The notes below the pieces were generated by a model. The model saw only the letters and a list, made by a program, of their open reading frames with translations. It searched no databases and had not been told where the DNA came from. A stretch of 64,000 bases of DNA, taken from positions 62,001 to 126,000 of the forward strand of contig NZ_JAASQJ010000001.1 in assembly GCF_011762185.1 (NCBI RefSeq), read 5' to 3'. Numbering within the stretch: position 1 is the stretch's first letter; every line of letters begins with the position of its first letter. A program made the translations under genes and the position numbers. Of the stretch, positions 18,175 to 27,092 are shown one piece after another. Origin of the DNA: Dyadobacter arcticus. Its GTDB lineage: Bacteria; Bacteroidota; Bacteroidia; Cytophagales; Spirosomataceae.

Positions 18175-19848
18175 TCAGCCGAATTTTCGAACACGGAAAT
18201 AGTAGCGCAGCGCCCCAAAAATGGCGATAAGCGCAATTGGAAGCAGCAAATTGATAGCCTGCCAGAATTTTCTGTTTTCCTGAATCTGGATTTTGTCCAA
18301 TGCACGAATTTCAATCTGCTTGCTTCTGGAACTGATCAGACCGTTGGCATCTGTCATGAAATCAAGCGCATGCATTACGAAGTCCTTGTTTCCAAAGGTT
18401 TGCCTGGTTACGCGGTCATAACCAAGAGGTAATGGAGCATTCCTTTTATAATCATAATCGTTTACTATGATATCTCCGTCTGAACAAATAATCACCTTTC
18501 CGGTATTTCCTGTGGCCTTAAATTTTGTGGCACGGGGATCAGAGGGTAAAATGCGGTTTTGAAAGAGAGACGTAAAAGTACCTTCCAACAGCACGGCACC
18601 TATCTTTACTCCGGATGTATATTCGGACGGCTGTGGCAGCTTGCGCGCTTCGTTATATCCGACTAATGCCGGAGCATTCAAAAGTTGCGTATATCTGGAA
18701 GTCATGATTAATGGGGTTTTCTGGATCTGCGAATTCCCGCCAACTGTATCGATGGTGCTTAGGAACCTGGAATAAACTGCGTTCAGGTTTCGGGTTATCG
18801 GATGCGGGCCAAAATTATTGAGTAGAGGAAAAAAACGCCAGGACATAGGTTTGATTTCCGGCTTATCACCCATGTTACCAACATTGAGCAGAATTTCAGC
18901 ACAGTTGAGGTCTTTCACAAGATTCGTATTAATCCGGGCGCCCCACTTGAAAAACAGGTCATTCAAGTTCAGGTCGAGCGGCTGGGCATAGCTTCCGTCC
19001 AGGCTGATACTATCGACTTTTGAACCGTCCACAAAAAAGAGCGCTTTTCCGCCGCCAATCACATATTGGTCCAGCTTGTACTTTTCATCCTCAGAAAAAG
19101 CGCTGTCAGGCTTCAATACAACCAACGCATCCAATCCTTCATAGGATTCCGGATTATTCATATCGAGAAAAACGTCGTAATTCTGTTGTATTGAGGCAAT
19201 GAGGTCGCTTAATCGTGCGGGGGAAATCTTGGTGTGGCTGACGACCAGCCCTATTTTTTTTTGTTGCTGGTTGTCCAATAACCTGATCGCAGAGGCAATC
19301 TCAAACTCAACGCCTTCATACGACTGGTTTAGCTGCTCCTCGGGAGAGCTTGTTTTACGTCCGTTAATACTTGAATTATTTCCTTTAAGTAACTGTACTG
19401 GAACGGAAAGGGTATCAGCTTGAACGATTAAGCCCGGAAAAATGATTTTTTCTGTTCGCTTGCCGTCTTCATTGGCAAAGACATTGGTAGGTACCAATCC
19501 CCGGTCGACCAGATTTACATATTGCTTTTGACGCTGCTCCTCATTAGACGCTTGTGAAGGATCTGAGTAATTGATAGTCAGGTGACCGTTGGCGTAGTTT
19601 TTAAACTCATCAAGCGTTTCGCGGGTAGCACTTTCGAGCCGTTCGAAACCAGCCGGAAATTCTCCTGATAAATACACATTGATAACAATATCCTTATCCA
19701 GGTTATTCAGAAGTTGTTTGGTAGCGTCAGAAATGCTATAACGCTTATCTTCGGTAAGATCCAGCCTAACAAAAAAGATGGACGCCAACCAATTTACTCC
19801 GACCAAAAAACCCAATAGTAGAATAAGCCGAAGCAAGGTGTTTTTCAT
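18175..19848 (-). CDS. gldG: Gliding-motility-associated ABC transporter substrate-binding protein GldG
   Basis: A 557-residue membrane protein of the GldG/ABC-2-type auxiliary family that works with the permease GldF and ATPase GldA. An N-terminal membrane segment (about residues 5-25) is followed by FVRLDLTEDKRYSISDATKQLL, the family signature, a large periplasmic domain and a C-terminal membrane segment LLLPIALIAIFGALRYYF. It lies upstream of dnaN on the same strand. gldF, often the immediate neighbour, is absent here; a dioxygenase gene with its own terminator precedes it. Homologues occur in non-gliding Bacteroidota, so the gene does not prove motility. Confidence 0.9.
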   Translation of the reverse strand: MKNTLLRLILLLGFLVGVNWLASIFFVRLDLTEDKRYSISDATKQLLNNLDKDIVINVYLSGEFPAGFERLESATRETLDEFKNYANGHLTINYSDPSQASNEEQRQKQYVNLVDRGLVPTNVFANEDGKRTEKIIFPGLIVQADTLSVPVQLLKGNNSSINGRKTSSPEEQLNQSYEGVEFEIASAIRLLDNQQQKKIGLVVSHTKISPARLSDLIASIQQNYDVFLDMNNPESYEGLDALVVLKPDSAFSEDEKYKLDQYVIGGGKALFFVDGSKVDSISLDGSYAQPLDLNLNDLFFKWGARINTNLVKDLNCAEILLNVGNMGDKPEIKPMSWRFFPLLNNFGPHPITRNLNAVYSRFLSTIDTVGGNSQIQKTPLIMTSRYTQLLNAPALVGYNEARKLPQPSEYTSGVKIGAVLLEGTFTSLFQNRILPSDPRATKFKATGNTGKVIICSDGDIIVNDYDYKRNAPLPLGYDRVTRQTFGNKDFVMHALDFMTDANGLISSRSKQIEIRALDKIQIQENRKFWQAINLLLPIALIAIFGALRYYFRVRKFG

Positions 19849-19880
19849 TAAACTTTATTTCCAGTAAGAGACTAAAAACA

Positions 19881-19926
19881 AAAGATGGACGAGCCTGTTA
19901 TCCAGCATAAACGTCCATCTTTTTTG
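19881..19926. terminator. Bidirectional terminator between phyH-like gene and gldG
   Basis: Perfect 11-bp arms AAAGATGGACG (19881-19891) and CGTCCATCTTT (19912-19922), with T-runs on both strands. On the minus strand it terminates the dioxygenase gene (stop at 19963). Confidence 0.8.
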
Positions 19927-19962
19927 CAAAAATATAAAAAACCAAAAACCCTGGCTCAATAG

Positions 19963-20970
19963 TTATTTCAATACATCTTCGGATTGAGGGAAAATGGGGT
20001 TATTATAAATATATACGCCGTTATAATCCTGTTTAATTGGCACCTGAGTCGGAAAATTGCGGTGGTAAGGAAGCGCTTTTTCGGTGGAATAATGGCAGAC
20101 AAATGATTTTCTGGTTTGTCCAGGATTAGTGATCATTGATCCTCCATGGGCCAATGCCGAATGCCAGATAAGCACATCGCCTTTCTTGATCAATAGCGTT
20201 TCTTTGGGGTACTTTAACTCAGCGCAGGTTTTGTCAAGATAATCGGCAAATTCAAGCGCATTCTTTGTAGAATCCTTTTTGTACAGAATGCCAGAGCCAA
20301 AATTAAATTTCGGCATGCGGTGGGATCCAATATAATAATACAGCGGGCCTGAGTCGATTTTAATATCTTCAAGCGCAATCCATGCAGCAGCCAAATGGCT
20401 TGGAATTTTCGCAGTAACCCAGGGATAATCCTGGTGGGAAGGTTGCTGGCTACCATACATAAAAACCAGACTTTGCATGACCACTACCTTCTCATTAAAG
20501 ATTGCTTCCAGAAAGGAGACAATGTAAGGGTGCGTCATCAGCTTCTTACCTGCAACGGAAGAATTGTGAAAATCATTGATTTTCACATATTTACCTTGTA
20601 ACGCCTGTTTTGGAAATTCTTTAATATTCCGTTCCTGGTTGGGCTTGAACTCGTCTAAATCAATCCGTACCGACAAATCATACTTTTCCGGATGGCTAAC
20701 CAATTCCCTGAAATCTCCCCAAAACTTATCAATCATAGGCTCGGGAATAATGTTTTCGAGGACGACATATCCGTTTTGCTGCCAGTTTCTAAGCTTGTCC
20801 GCCATGTCGTAAGGCACATCATACCTTGGTGGATTTTTCTCAAGAAAACCTGCAATGTCCGGCTTATCCTGGTCTATCCAGGGAAGTGTAGACTTATCAA
20901 ATTCTTTTAGCGGAAAGTATTGGCTTTTGAGAGCTTCGGCTTTGCGTTTGACGCGCTGGATAAGACTCAT
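19963..20970 (-). CDS. Phytanoyl-CoA dioxygenase (PhyH) family protein
   Basis: A 335-residue Fe(II)/2-oxoglutarate-dependent oxygenase-like protein. The iron-binding His and Asp are in QPSHQDYPWVT near residue 180 and the distal His in LIWHSALAHGGSMI near residue 277, with an Arg nearby (TRKSFV) to hold 2-oxoglutarate. ALEDIKIDSGPLYYYIGSHRMP is the usual PhyH core. It lies 27 bp downstream of the DUF1080 gene and is probably cotranscribed with it. The substrate is unknown; PhyH proteins act on very diverse small molecules. Confidence 0.85.
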   Translation of the reverse strand: MSLIQRVKRKAEALKSQYFPLKEFDKSTLPWIDQDKPDIAGFLEKNPPRYDVPYDMADKLRNWQQNGYVVLENIIPEPMIDKFWGDFRELVSHPEKYDLSVRIDLDEFKPNQERNIKEFPKQALQGKYVKINDFHNSSVAGKKLMTHPYIVSFLEAIFNEKVVVMQSLVFMYGSQQPSHQDYPWVTAKIPSHLAAAWIALEDIKIDSGPLYYYIGSHRMPKFNFGSGILYKKDSTKNALEFADYLDKTCAELKYPKETLLIKKGDVLIWHSALAHGGSMITNPGQTRKSFVCHYSTEKALPYHRNFPTQVPIKQDYNGVYIYNNPIFPQSEDVLK

Positions 20971-20997
20971 TTCTTGTGCAGATTTTGTTTATAATGA

Positions 20998-21891
20998 TTA
21001 CTTTTTAAATGTGCAGGCGTTATTGTCAGCCACTTGGTAATAGGATTTATAATTGGTTGCTTTTGGATTCATGCACCCTTTTAAGTTAAGCAATTCAATA
21101 TTTTTAAAATCAATCGGATGGCTTTCTGCCTGCAATGCAATGTAGCCACTGCCTAATGGCGTATTTTGTTTCTTTACCCAATCCTCCTCGTCACCCACTT
21201 TACCATCTTTAAAAGTATGGGTTTTTCCGACAAAACCGCCTCCTACTTTGGGATTTGTGAAAACAAGAACGGTATCTCCCTCGATGAGATGATAAACAAT
21301 GGAGTCTCCGAGAACGATTGCTTCTGCGGTAACCCACTGATCTCCATTGTATGTTTTAGAGGAAGAATTGATGCAATGTGCCTCAGCTAATTTGCCATCG
21401 ACGTCCACGATTGTACCTGGCGTACAGAGATTTCCGGTATTGCGCTCGCCCGCATTTAAGCCGCCAAGATATTGCATTTCCAGGGAAACCGGGAAATCCT
21501 GATCGATTCCAAGGCTGGCCGCAGATTGTGAATGCAGCATGATACCGCTATTCCTGACATTCCAGGAAGCGCCACCCGGAACCTGATTGCCTGTGAAACG
21601 ATATTTGAGGCGGAGTTTATAATGTGAAAACGGCTTATTGTAATACATGTGGCCGTATTCAGTGGTAAATCGCTCGTATTCTTTGTAGTTCACACGGATC
21701 ATGTTGTCCTCGACAATGAATGTGTTTTTGTAATTATCATTGACTTTGTGCCCGGCAATTTTGATATCCCAGCCAGTTAGGTCCTTGCCGTTAAATAGCG
21801 ATTGCCATTCTTCTTTGTCGGAAGATTTTTGGGCGAAGGTTGAGAATGAAATTAAAAGAAATAGGAGTAGAAAATTGCGATCGGCGAGCAT
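20998..21891 (-). CDS. Exported DUF1080 protein (3-keto-disaccharide hydrolase type)
   Basis: A 297-residue exported protein. A signal peptide (about 1-20, ...LLISFSTFAQ) is followed by WQSLFNGKDLTGWDIK, the signature of DUF1080, a concanavalin-like fold. Family members have been described as cleaving 3-keto-glycosides. FTGNQVPGGASWNVRNSGIMLHS and ALQAESHPIDFKNIELL are family core motifs. The C-terminal CMNPKATNYKSY...CTF is a short cysteine-paired module of the kind seen in exported Bacteroidota proteins. It is the first gene of a likely pair with the PhyH gene. Confidence 0.85.
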   Translation of the reverse strand: MLADRNFLLLFLLISFSTFAQKSSDKEEWQSLFNGKDLTGWDIKIAGHKVNDNYKNTFIVEDNMIRVNYKEYERFTTEYGHMYYNKPFSHYKLRLKYRFTGNQVPGGASWNVRNSGIMLHSQSAASLGIDQDFPVSLEMQYLGGLNAGERNTGNLCTPGTIVDVDGKLAEAHCINSSSKTYNGDQWVTAEAIVLGDSIVYHLIEGDTVLVFTNPKVGGGFVGKTHTFKDGKVGDEEDWVKKQNTPLGSGYIALQAESHPIDFKNIELLNLKGCMNPKATNYKSYYQVADNNACTFKK

Positions 21892-22042
21892 ATGATTTTT
21901 TTTAAACCAAAGGAGCTGTCATGAACATTCTAATCTGCCGTGCCTAATATTGGATGGATATACCTTAAAATAAAAATTGTAAATCTTTATTCCGGTAAGT
22001 CTGACATTATGATTTTAGTGATGCACACTTATTAGAAAATGT

Positions 22043-22219
22043 ATGTCGGAAAAAGAGCGGCAGGTTCTCGAAGAGAAACTTAAAAATTTGAAAAATATTC
22101 TCGATTTTTATGTTAAGTATCGCAATGAAGTAGGTAGTATGAACCGCTCGCAAATGGAAAGCCACATAGACGATATACTTGACATGATAAATGACATCAA
22201 AAAACAGCTAGGACAATGA
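22043..22219 (+). CDS. Small acidic/helical protein of unknown function (58 aa)
   Basis: An ATG at 22043 opens a 58-residue frame (MSEKERQVLEEKLKNLKNIL ... IKKQLGQ) ending TGA at 22219. It is predicted fully helical and highly charged, with heptad spacing suggesting a coiled coil. Its stop overlaps the ATG of the next small gene (ATGA, 22216-22219), strong evidence that both are translated. I do not recognise a family. The pair lies convergent to rnr. Confidence 0.6.
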   Translation: MSEKERQVLEEKLKNLKNILDFYVKYRNEVGSMNRSQMESHIDDILDMINDIKKQLGQ

Positions 22220-22437
22220 TGAACGAACATGCACTGCCAGAATTTTTTCAACAGGCTTATAAGAAATACCTCACTTTGCAATCTGCAAAGACAGAAAGGG
22301 AGTTTTGGGATGAAATCCGAAGAAACAATACTGCAACTCCCGAAGAGTTGGATAAACACCTAGAAGCAGGGCTGCTTTTACTTTCAAACCAGGTTGATGC
22401 ACTAGGTCAAAAAGTAAAAGCAAAAATGCTGGTTTAA
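22216..22437 (+). CDS. Small helical protein of unknown function (73 aa)
   Basis: A 73-residue frame that overlaps the preceding small gene by the four bases ATGA, implying translational coupling. The sequence (HALPEFFQQAYKKYLTLQSA, EEFW-like aromatic/charged segments, then DKHLEAGLLLLSNQVDALG) is predicted helical and has no membrane segment or catalytic motif. It ends 6 bp before the rnr stop on the other strand. No function can be assigned. Confidence 0.6.
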   Translation: MMNEHALPEFFQQAYKKYLTLQSAKTEREFWDEIRRNNTATPEELDKHLEAGLLLLSNQVDALGQKVKAKMLV

Positions 22438-22443
22438 GATAGG

Positions 22444-24846
22444 CTATCTCCTTTTCTTCTTGGGCTTAGGAGAAGCGGCTGATGCAGGTTTGCGGCTCCT
22501 ACCGGTAGATTTTGATTCGCGAGGTCTTCTACTCTCTTCGCGAGGGCCAATGTTTCGGGAGCTGCTACCACTTTTAGAGCCACCACTCCGTGATCCGCCA
22601 CCTCCGCGACTCTCACTTGGAATCGTGCCATCCAAATACAAGTCCATACTCCTGCGGGCCAGGTTCGTATCCTTTACCTTCACCTTTATTGGATCGCCAA
22701 ATGTGTAGATCTTCCGTGTGCGCTGGCCAACAATCCGGTAATTTTCTTTTTCCAGTTCATAATAATCATCACCTAAGTCGGTCATTCTGATTAGGCCTTC
22801 TGATGCAGTTTCAGTGATCTCAACAAATATCCCGAACTCAGTTACGCCAGTAATGATCCCGTCAAATGCCAGGTCCTTATCCATGGTACTCATGAATTCG
22901 ACCTGTTTGTATTTAATAGAAGCCCTTTCCGCTTCCGCAGCAAGCCGTTCTCTTTCGGAAGAATGTTTGGAAGCCGCTTCGTACGCCTCTTTATCTACCG
23001 AAGCGCCGCCGTCCAGGTAATGCTGAAGAAGCCGGTGCGCGAGTACGTCTGGGTACCTTCGTATCGGCGATGTAAAATGTGAATATCTTTTAAATGCCAG
23101 ACCGAAATGACCCAGATCTTCTGTGCTATACCGCGCTTTCGCCATGGTGCGAACCGCCAGTGATTCAATCAGGTTTTGTTCAGGCTTACCTTCCACTTTG
23201 GCCAGCATATCGTTCATGGATTTGGCAATTTTGCTTTCCTCGTCCAATTCCAGTTTAAGGCCAAGTTTGGCTACAAACGTTGCAAAGGTTTTCAAACGGT
23301 CCGGATCAGGCGCTTCGTGAACACGGTACACCATGGTATTTTTCACATCACCTTTCGAAAGAGCGTATACGTATTCGGCAACGCGCTTATTAGCCAGCAA
23401 CATGAATTCTTCAATCAGTTTGTTCGAATCGTGGCGCTCTTTTTGGTAAATTCCAAGAGGCTTACCATTTTCATCCAGCTTAAATCGAACCTCTGGCGTG
23501 TCAAAATTAATTGCTCCATTTTTAAAGCGCTCTTTCCTGAATATCTTCGCCAGCGTATTTAATGTAGTAAGTTCTCCGGGGAAATCACCTTCTCCCGAAT
23601 CAAGCACAGCCTGCGCTTCTTCGTAGCTAAAACGTCTATCCGAATGGATTACCGTCCTGCCAAACCATTGTTTAATCACTTTTCCAAGCAAACTAATCTC
23701 AAAAATGGCTGAGAATGCCAGTTTGTCTTCATTGGGCCGCAATGAACAAAGGTTGTTAGATAGCTTTTCAGGAAGCATCGGCACCGTTCTGTCGACCAGG
23801 TAAACCGATGTAGCCCTTCTGTAAGCCTCTTTTTCCAATTCTGTTCCTGGCAGAATGTAATGCGAAACATCAGCAATATGCACACCAACTTCCACAACAC
23901 CGTCTTCCAGATACCTTACAGAAAGTGCGTCGTCAAAATCCTTCGCATCAACAGGGTCAATAGTGAAAGTAAGTACGTTTCGAATGTCCAGACGTTTGGC
24001 AATATCTTTTTTGGCGATCTTATCGGGAATTTTCTTCGCTTCTGCTTCGACAGCTTCTGGAAATTGATACGGCAGGCCAAATTCTGCCAATATCGCGTGC
24101 ATTTCTACATCATTATTTCCGGCTTTGCCCAGAACAGTTACAATCTCACCTTCCGCCTGACTCCTCCTCGTAGGCCACTCTTTTACCTTTACAATGACCT
24201 TATCTCCATCCTCTGCCTCACCTGTTTCATCAACTTCGATGAAAATCGGGTCAAAAAGTTTTTTGTTATCCGGCTGGACAACCGCATAACGCTGGTTAAT
24301 TTCTATGATACCAACAATTTCCGCATTCGAGCGGGTTACAATATCAGTCACCCGGCCTTCAACCCGGTTTTTCCCTGCGTCATTACGACCATTTCTCGAA
24401 CCTCGGTTGTTTTTGGTCAATTGCTGCACATTGACAATGTCACCGTCCCAGGCACCGTTCAAAAGCTCGGCCTCTATAAAGATATCGTCGTCACGGCCGT
24501 CGACTATGGCAAATGCAAAAGACTTGTTAACCCGGTCAATGCGACCGGTAAGTCCTTTAATTACAGGCTTAACATCGGGTGCTGCGGCATAGCTGCCGTT
24601 ATTGTAAATCAGCCTTCCGGCCTCTTCCAATTCGTGTAGTATTTCGTTAATTAGCTGGCGTACCTTTTTATCCTGTACGCCAAAATGATCGTGGACATCA
24701 AATGTCCGGAAGGAATGTTCACTATTTAAATCAAAGAAAGCCGCAATATCCGCTTTCAGGTTGTCGATGTAGGAAACAATGTGGTGGGGGGCATTCTCCG
24801 CCCGGCTTTCTTTAAATGTTTTTGTTTTATTCTTGTCTTCTTTCAT
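22444..24846 (-). CDS. rnr: Ribonuclease R
   Basis: Processive 3'-5' exoribonuclease that degrades structured RNA. The 800 residues run in the order N-terminal helix-turn-helix (about 40-80), cold-shock domains, the RNB catalytic domain with TIDPVDAKDFDDALSV near residue 290 (the metal-binding Asp cluster), HYILPGTELEKEAYRRATSVYL, FTSPIRRYPD, an S1 domain (FDGIITGVTEFGIFVEI, about 655) and a basic Gly/Ser/Arg/Lys tail of about 55 residues ending KKKRR. It is the first gene on its strand before the exonuclease that follows upstream in this window. Confidence 0.95.
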   Translation of the reverse strand: MKEDKNKTKTFKESRAENAPHHIVSYIDNLKADIAAFFDLNSEHSFRTFDVHDHFGVQDKKVRQLINEILHELEEAGRLIYNNGSYAAAPDVKPVIKGLTGRIDRVNKSFAFAIVDGRDDDIFIEAELLNGAWDGDIVNVQQLTKNNRGSRNGRNDAGKNRVEGRVTDIVTRSNAEIVGIIEINQRYAVVQPDNKKLFDPIFIEVDETGEAEDGDKVIVKVKEWPTRRSQAEGEIVTVLGKAGNNDVEMHAILAEFGLPYQFPEAVEAEAKKIPDKIAKKDIAKRLDIRNVLTFTIDPVDAKDFDDALSVRYLEDGVVEVGVHIADVSHYILPGTELEKEAYRRATSVYLVDRTVPMLPEKLSNNLCSLRPNEDKLAFSAIFEISLLGKVIKQWFGRTVIHSDRRFSYEEAQAVLDSGEGDFPGELTTLNTLAKIFRKERFKNGAINFDTPEVRFKLDENGKPLGIYQKERHDSNKLIEEFMLLANKRVAEYVYALSKGDVKNTMVYRVHEAPDPDRLKTFATFVAKLGLKLELDEESKIAKSMNDMLAKVEGKPEQNLIESLAVRTMAKARYSTEDLGHFGLAFKRYSHFTSPIRRYPDVLAHRLLQHYLDGGASVDKEAYEAASKHSSERERLAAEAERASIKYKQVEFMSTMDKDLAFDGIITGVTEFGIFVEITETASEGLIRMTDLGDDYYELEKENYRIVGQRTRKIYTFGDPIKVKVKDTNLARRSMDLYLDGTIPSESRGGGGSRSGGSKSGSSSRNIGPREESRRPRESKSTGRSRKPASAASPKPKKKRR

Positions 24847-24873
24847 GTATTCTTTAAATCTTTGAGCAGTCCG

Positions 24874-25611
24874 CTAACTTTCAACTCTTATAATATTTTC
24901 TGCCGCTACTTGTTGAAAACAGTTCAACCGAAGATATAGCTGCGCAAGCACTACCACATCTTCGCGGCAATATCTGGCAATCTTTGCCAGATCATTTTCT
25001 TCGTAATATACCTTCGTAACCTGGTCACCGCTCATTTCATTTTTACTTCCAGGAACATTCAGTACCGCCGCTAAAAGATCGAGGGAAGTATAACTTTTAT
25101 AATCACCAAATTTCCAAAGGTCCATCGTATCCTGGTGCAGGATTTCCCACGGCTTCTTCCCCGTCATTTGTAATGCTTTTGGTATTTCAATGCAATGGAT
25201 CAGCATGCGGCGGCAGAGAAATGGGAAGTCGAATTCTTTACCATTGTGTGCACAGAGAATCAATTGCTCTGCCGGATATTTTTCAATTAATGCTTTGAAT
25301 TGCGAAAGCAGCTGGACCTCGTCATCACCCGAAAAGCTGCTAACCTTGAAAGCAAGCTCATCTCTATCATTCCAATAGTAAGCGCCAAAAGCAATGCAAA
25401 CGATCTTTCCAAACTCTGCATAAATCGCGCCGCGATCGTAAAAGTGTTCGGCATTACTAACCGATTCATCGCCTTTTTTGATAGTCAATGCTTTTTTGTC
25501 CCAAAGCTTCTGCATCCGTTCCGGAAGCTGGTTATAGGATGCAAATGCGGAAACCGTCTCAATGTCAAGCAAAAGAAAATTCTTAGCCCGTCTTCTGAAA
25601 TCGTCTGTCAT
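24874..25611 (-). CDS. 3'-5' exonuclease, PolB-like DnaQ fold
   Basis: A 245-residue protein of the predicted PolB-like exonuclease family. Motif I is FLLLDIETVSAF (Asp-x-Glu), motif II LCAHNGKEFDFPFLCRRM, and motif III lies in YCREDVVVLAQLYLR, giving the four acidic residues of a DEDD nuclease. The start is placed at ATG 25611: the longer frame to 25668 would read through a decamer repeat array. It is transcribed toward rnr (27-bp gap), suggesting a nucleic-acid turnover operon. Confidence 0.85.
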   Translation of the reverse strand: MTDDFRRRAKNFLLLDIETVSAFASYNQLPERMQKLWDKKALTIKKGDESVSNAEHFYDRGAIYAEFGKIVCIAFGAYYWNDRDELAFKVSSFSGDDEVQLLSQFKALIEKYPAEQLILCAHNGKEFDFPFLCRRMLIHCIEIPKALQMTGKKPWEILHQDTMDLWKFGDYKSYTSLDLLAAVLNVPGSKNEMSGDQVTKVYYEENDLAKIARYCREDVVVLAQLYLRLNCFQQVAAENIIRVES

Positions 25612-25662
25612 AGTGTGGGTAGTTGTGAATGTAGTTACGAATTGTTCGGTTTGGCCTTTTGG

Positions 25663-25788
25663 TGTCACTCATAGTCATTTATTGTCATAAAATTGTCATT
25701 TGTTGTCAGGTATAGTTATGAATTGTATTCTCTCCATTTACAAATCATAACCTTGGCTATAAATGACAATTTATGACAACCCGTGACA
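25663..25788. repeat. Inverted arrays of NGTCA decamers, locus 1
   Basis: The motif NGTCA, or a variant of it, recurs at 25663, 25673, 25683, 25694, 25704, 25714 and 25724, that is every 10 bp with one 11-bp step. The complement TGACA recurs at 25764, 25774 and 25784, again every 10 bp. The two arms are inverted and can pair (TTGTCATAAAATTGTCATTT against TTGTCATAAATTGTCATTT). The array fills the gap between the exonuclease start and the end of the next gene. ATTTGTTGTCAGGTAT is shared with locus 2 (39042-39151). Confidence 0.75.
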
Positions 25789-25790
25789 TT

Positions 25791-26204
25791 CTAGTCATGC
25801 AACACCCCAGGCAAACCGGGCGGGTCAATATGCAGGAGATTGGCTTCTACAATGCTGTCAGGCACGAAGATAAACTTTTTATCGTAGATCTGTTTTCCGA
25901 TAAAATAGCTCACCCAGAATTCATTATTGAGGTGAAAAACGTCCGGGATGATCGGTTCGACAACCATGTGTTCACCCGCGCCGATCTCCGCAAAAAAGTG
26001 TCTTAACGTCGAAGTTTTCTGATCCGAATTGTCACCGGATTCACTGTTACTGTATCCTTTTGAAGTGACAAAAACATTTGTGACTGGCTGATCATTGCGA
26101 TTGATCACGATTACACTCCAATCCTCCTGGTTCAATTCGGTCGTATTTTTGACAATAGCAACCTGAATTCCTTTCACAGGATGGAAAATAATATCCTTTT
26201 TCAT
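25791..26204 (-). CDS. Conserved-type small protein of unknown function, coupled to lipB
   Basis: A 137-residue soluble protein with alternating strands (GIQVAIVKNTTELNQEDWSVIVI, VFVTSKGYS, HMVVEPIIPDVFHLNNEFWVSYFIG), no signal peptide and no catalytic motif I recognise. Its ATG overlaps the lipB stop by one base (TAATG on the minus strand), so it is translated after lipB. Its stop lies in the last part of the decamer repeat array. Its position suggests a link to lipoylation or simple operon hitch-hiking; no function is assigned. Confidence 0.7.
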   Translation of the reverse strand: MKKDIIFHPVKGIQVAIVKNTTELNQEDWSVIVINRNDQPVTNVFVTSKGYSNSESGDNSDQKTSTLRHFFAEIGAGEHMVVEPIIPDVFHLNNEFWVSYFIGKQIYDKKFIFVPDSIVEANLLHIDPPGLPGVLHD

Positions 26205-26929
26205 TAATCTGCTACATTCAATTCCATTTGAAACAACTGCGCCAAATGGTTTTTAAGTTTATATGATACCTCTTCTAAATTTACTTCGGCGCCAAGTTCC
26301 GCTGACATAGAAGTTACTGCTTTGTCCTCAATACCGCAAGGAACAATGTTTCCAAAATAAGACAAATCCGTATTGACATTCAGCGCAAATCCATGCATGG
26401 TCACCCATCTGCTTGCCTTTACACCCAATGCGCATATTTTACGTGGATTGATCTGCTCTTCAAAATCCAGCCAGACGCCAGTTAACCCTTTAATGCGTCC
26501 TGCATGCAGATCATATTCCGCTAATGTGAGAATAATAGCCTCCTCCAATGTCCTCATGTAAAGGTGGATGTCCGTGAAGAAATTATCCAGATCCAGTATC
26601 GGATAACCCACAATCTGGCCTGGTCCATGGTAAGTAATGTCGCCTCCGCGGTTGATTCGGTAGTATTTGGCGTGCCTGTTGGAGAGATCGTCTTCTGATA
26701 AAAGCAAATGGTCTGGCTTGCCGCTTTTGCCCAATGTGAAGACATGCGGATGCTGGCAAAAGAACAGGTAATTAGGGGTTAACACCTTTTCATTGTCGGC
26801 CAAAGTGCGGTTAAGCGTCTTGACCGCCAAAGTTTCTGCAAATACTTTTTCCTGAAAATCCCAGGCGTCTTGATAATCAATCAAGCCTAAGTCCTTGAAT
26901 TGTACCTGCTTATTAATGAGGGTATTCAT
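26204..26929 (-). CDS. lipB: Octanoyltransferase LipB
   Basis: Transfers octanoyl groups from acyl carrier protein to lipoyl domains, the first step of lipoate synthesis. The 241 residues contain RGGDITYHGPGQIVGYPI near residue 94 (substrate pocket), the conserved Lys in LGVKASRWVTMHGFALNV near 170 and the catalytic Cys in IVPCGI near 194. Family length and all key residues are present. It heads a two-gene unit with the small unknown protein downstream. Confidence 0.95.
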   Translation of the reverse strand: MNTLINKQVQFKDLGLIDYQDAWDFQEKVFAETLAVKTLNRTLADNEKVLTPNYLFFCQHPHVFTLGKSGKPDHLLLSEDDLSNRHAKYYRINRGGDITYHGPGQIVGYPILDLDNFFTDIHLYMRTLEEAIILTLAEYDLHAGRIKGLTGVWLDFEEQINPRKICALGVKASRWVTMHGFALNVNTDLSYFGNIVPCGIEDKAVTSMSAELGAEVNLEEVSYKLKNHLAQLFQMELNVAD

Positions 26930-27092
26930 TTTTAATGCTTTCCGAAAATATATTTTTCTTATCCTGATACTTATTCTAAAACGCGACGTCTAAGGAAAAA
27001 GACTTGAATGCGAAATTTCAAACTTACAGCTAGTACAACGCTATTTCCGTATTGAAATGTTCGGCTTCGCGTTTTTCAACATAAATTTTCAA

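Noticed and set aside
23860..24639. 259-residue plus-strand frame
   Set aside because: It is fully antisense to the well-supported RNase R gene and shows no family motif.
25612..25668. Longer N-terminus for the PolB-like exonuclease
   Set aside because: The extra 19 residues are Thr-rich and derive from the repeat array edge; the family core begins after ATG 25611.
25663..25788. Possible CRISPR array
   Set aside because: The units are only 5 conserved bases in 10-bp steps with no spacers of constant length and no cas genes.
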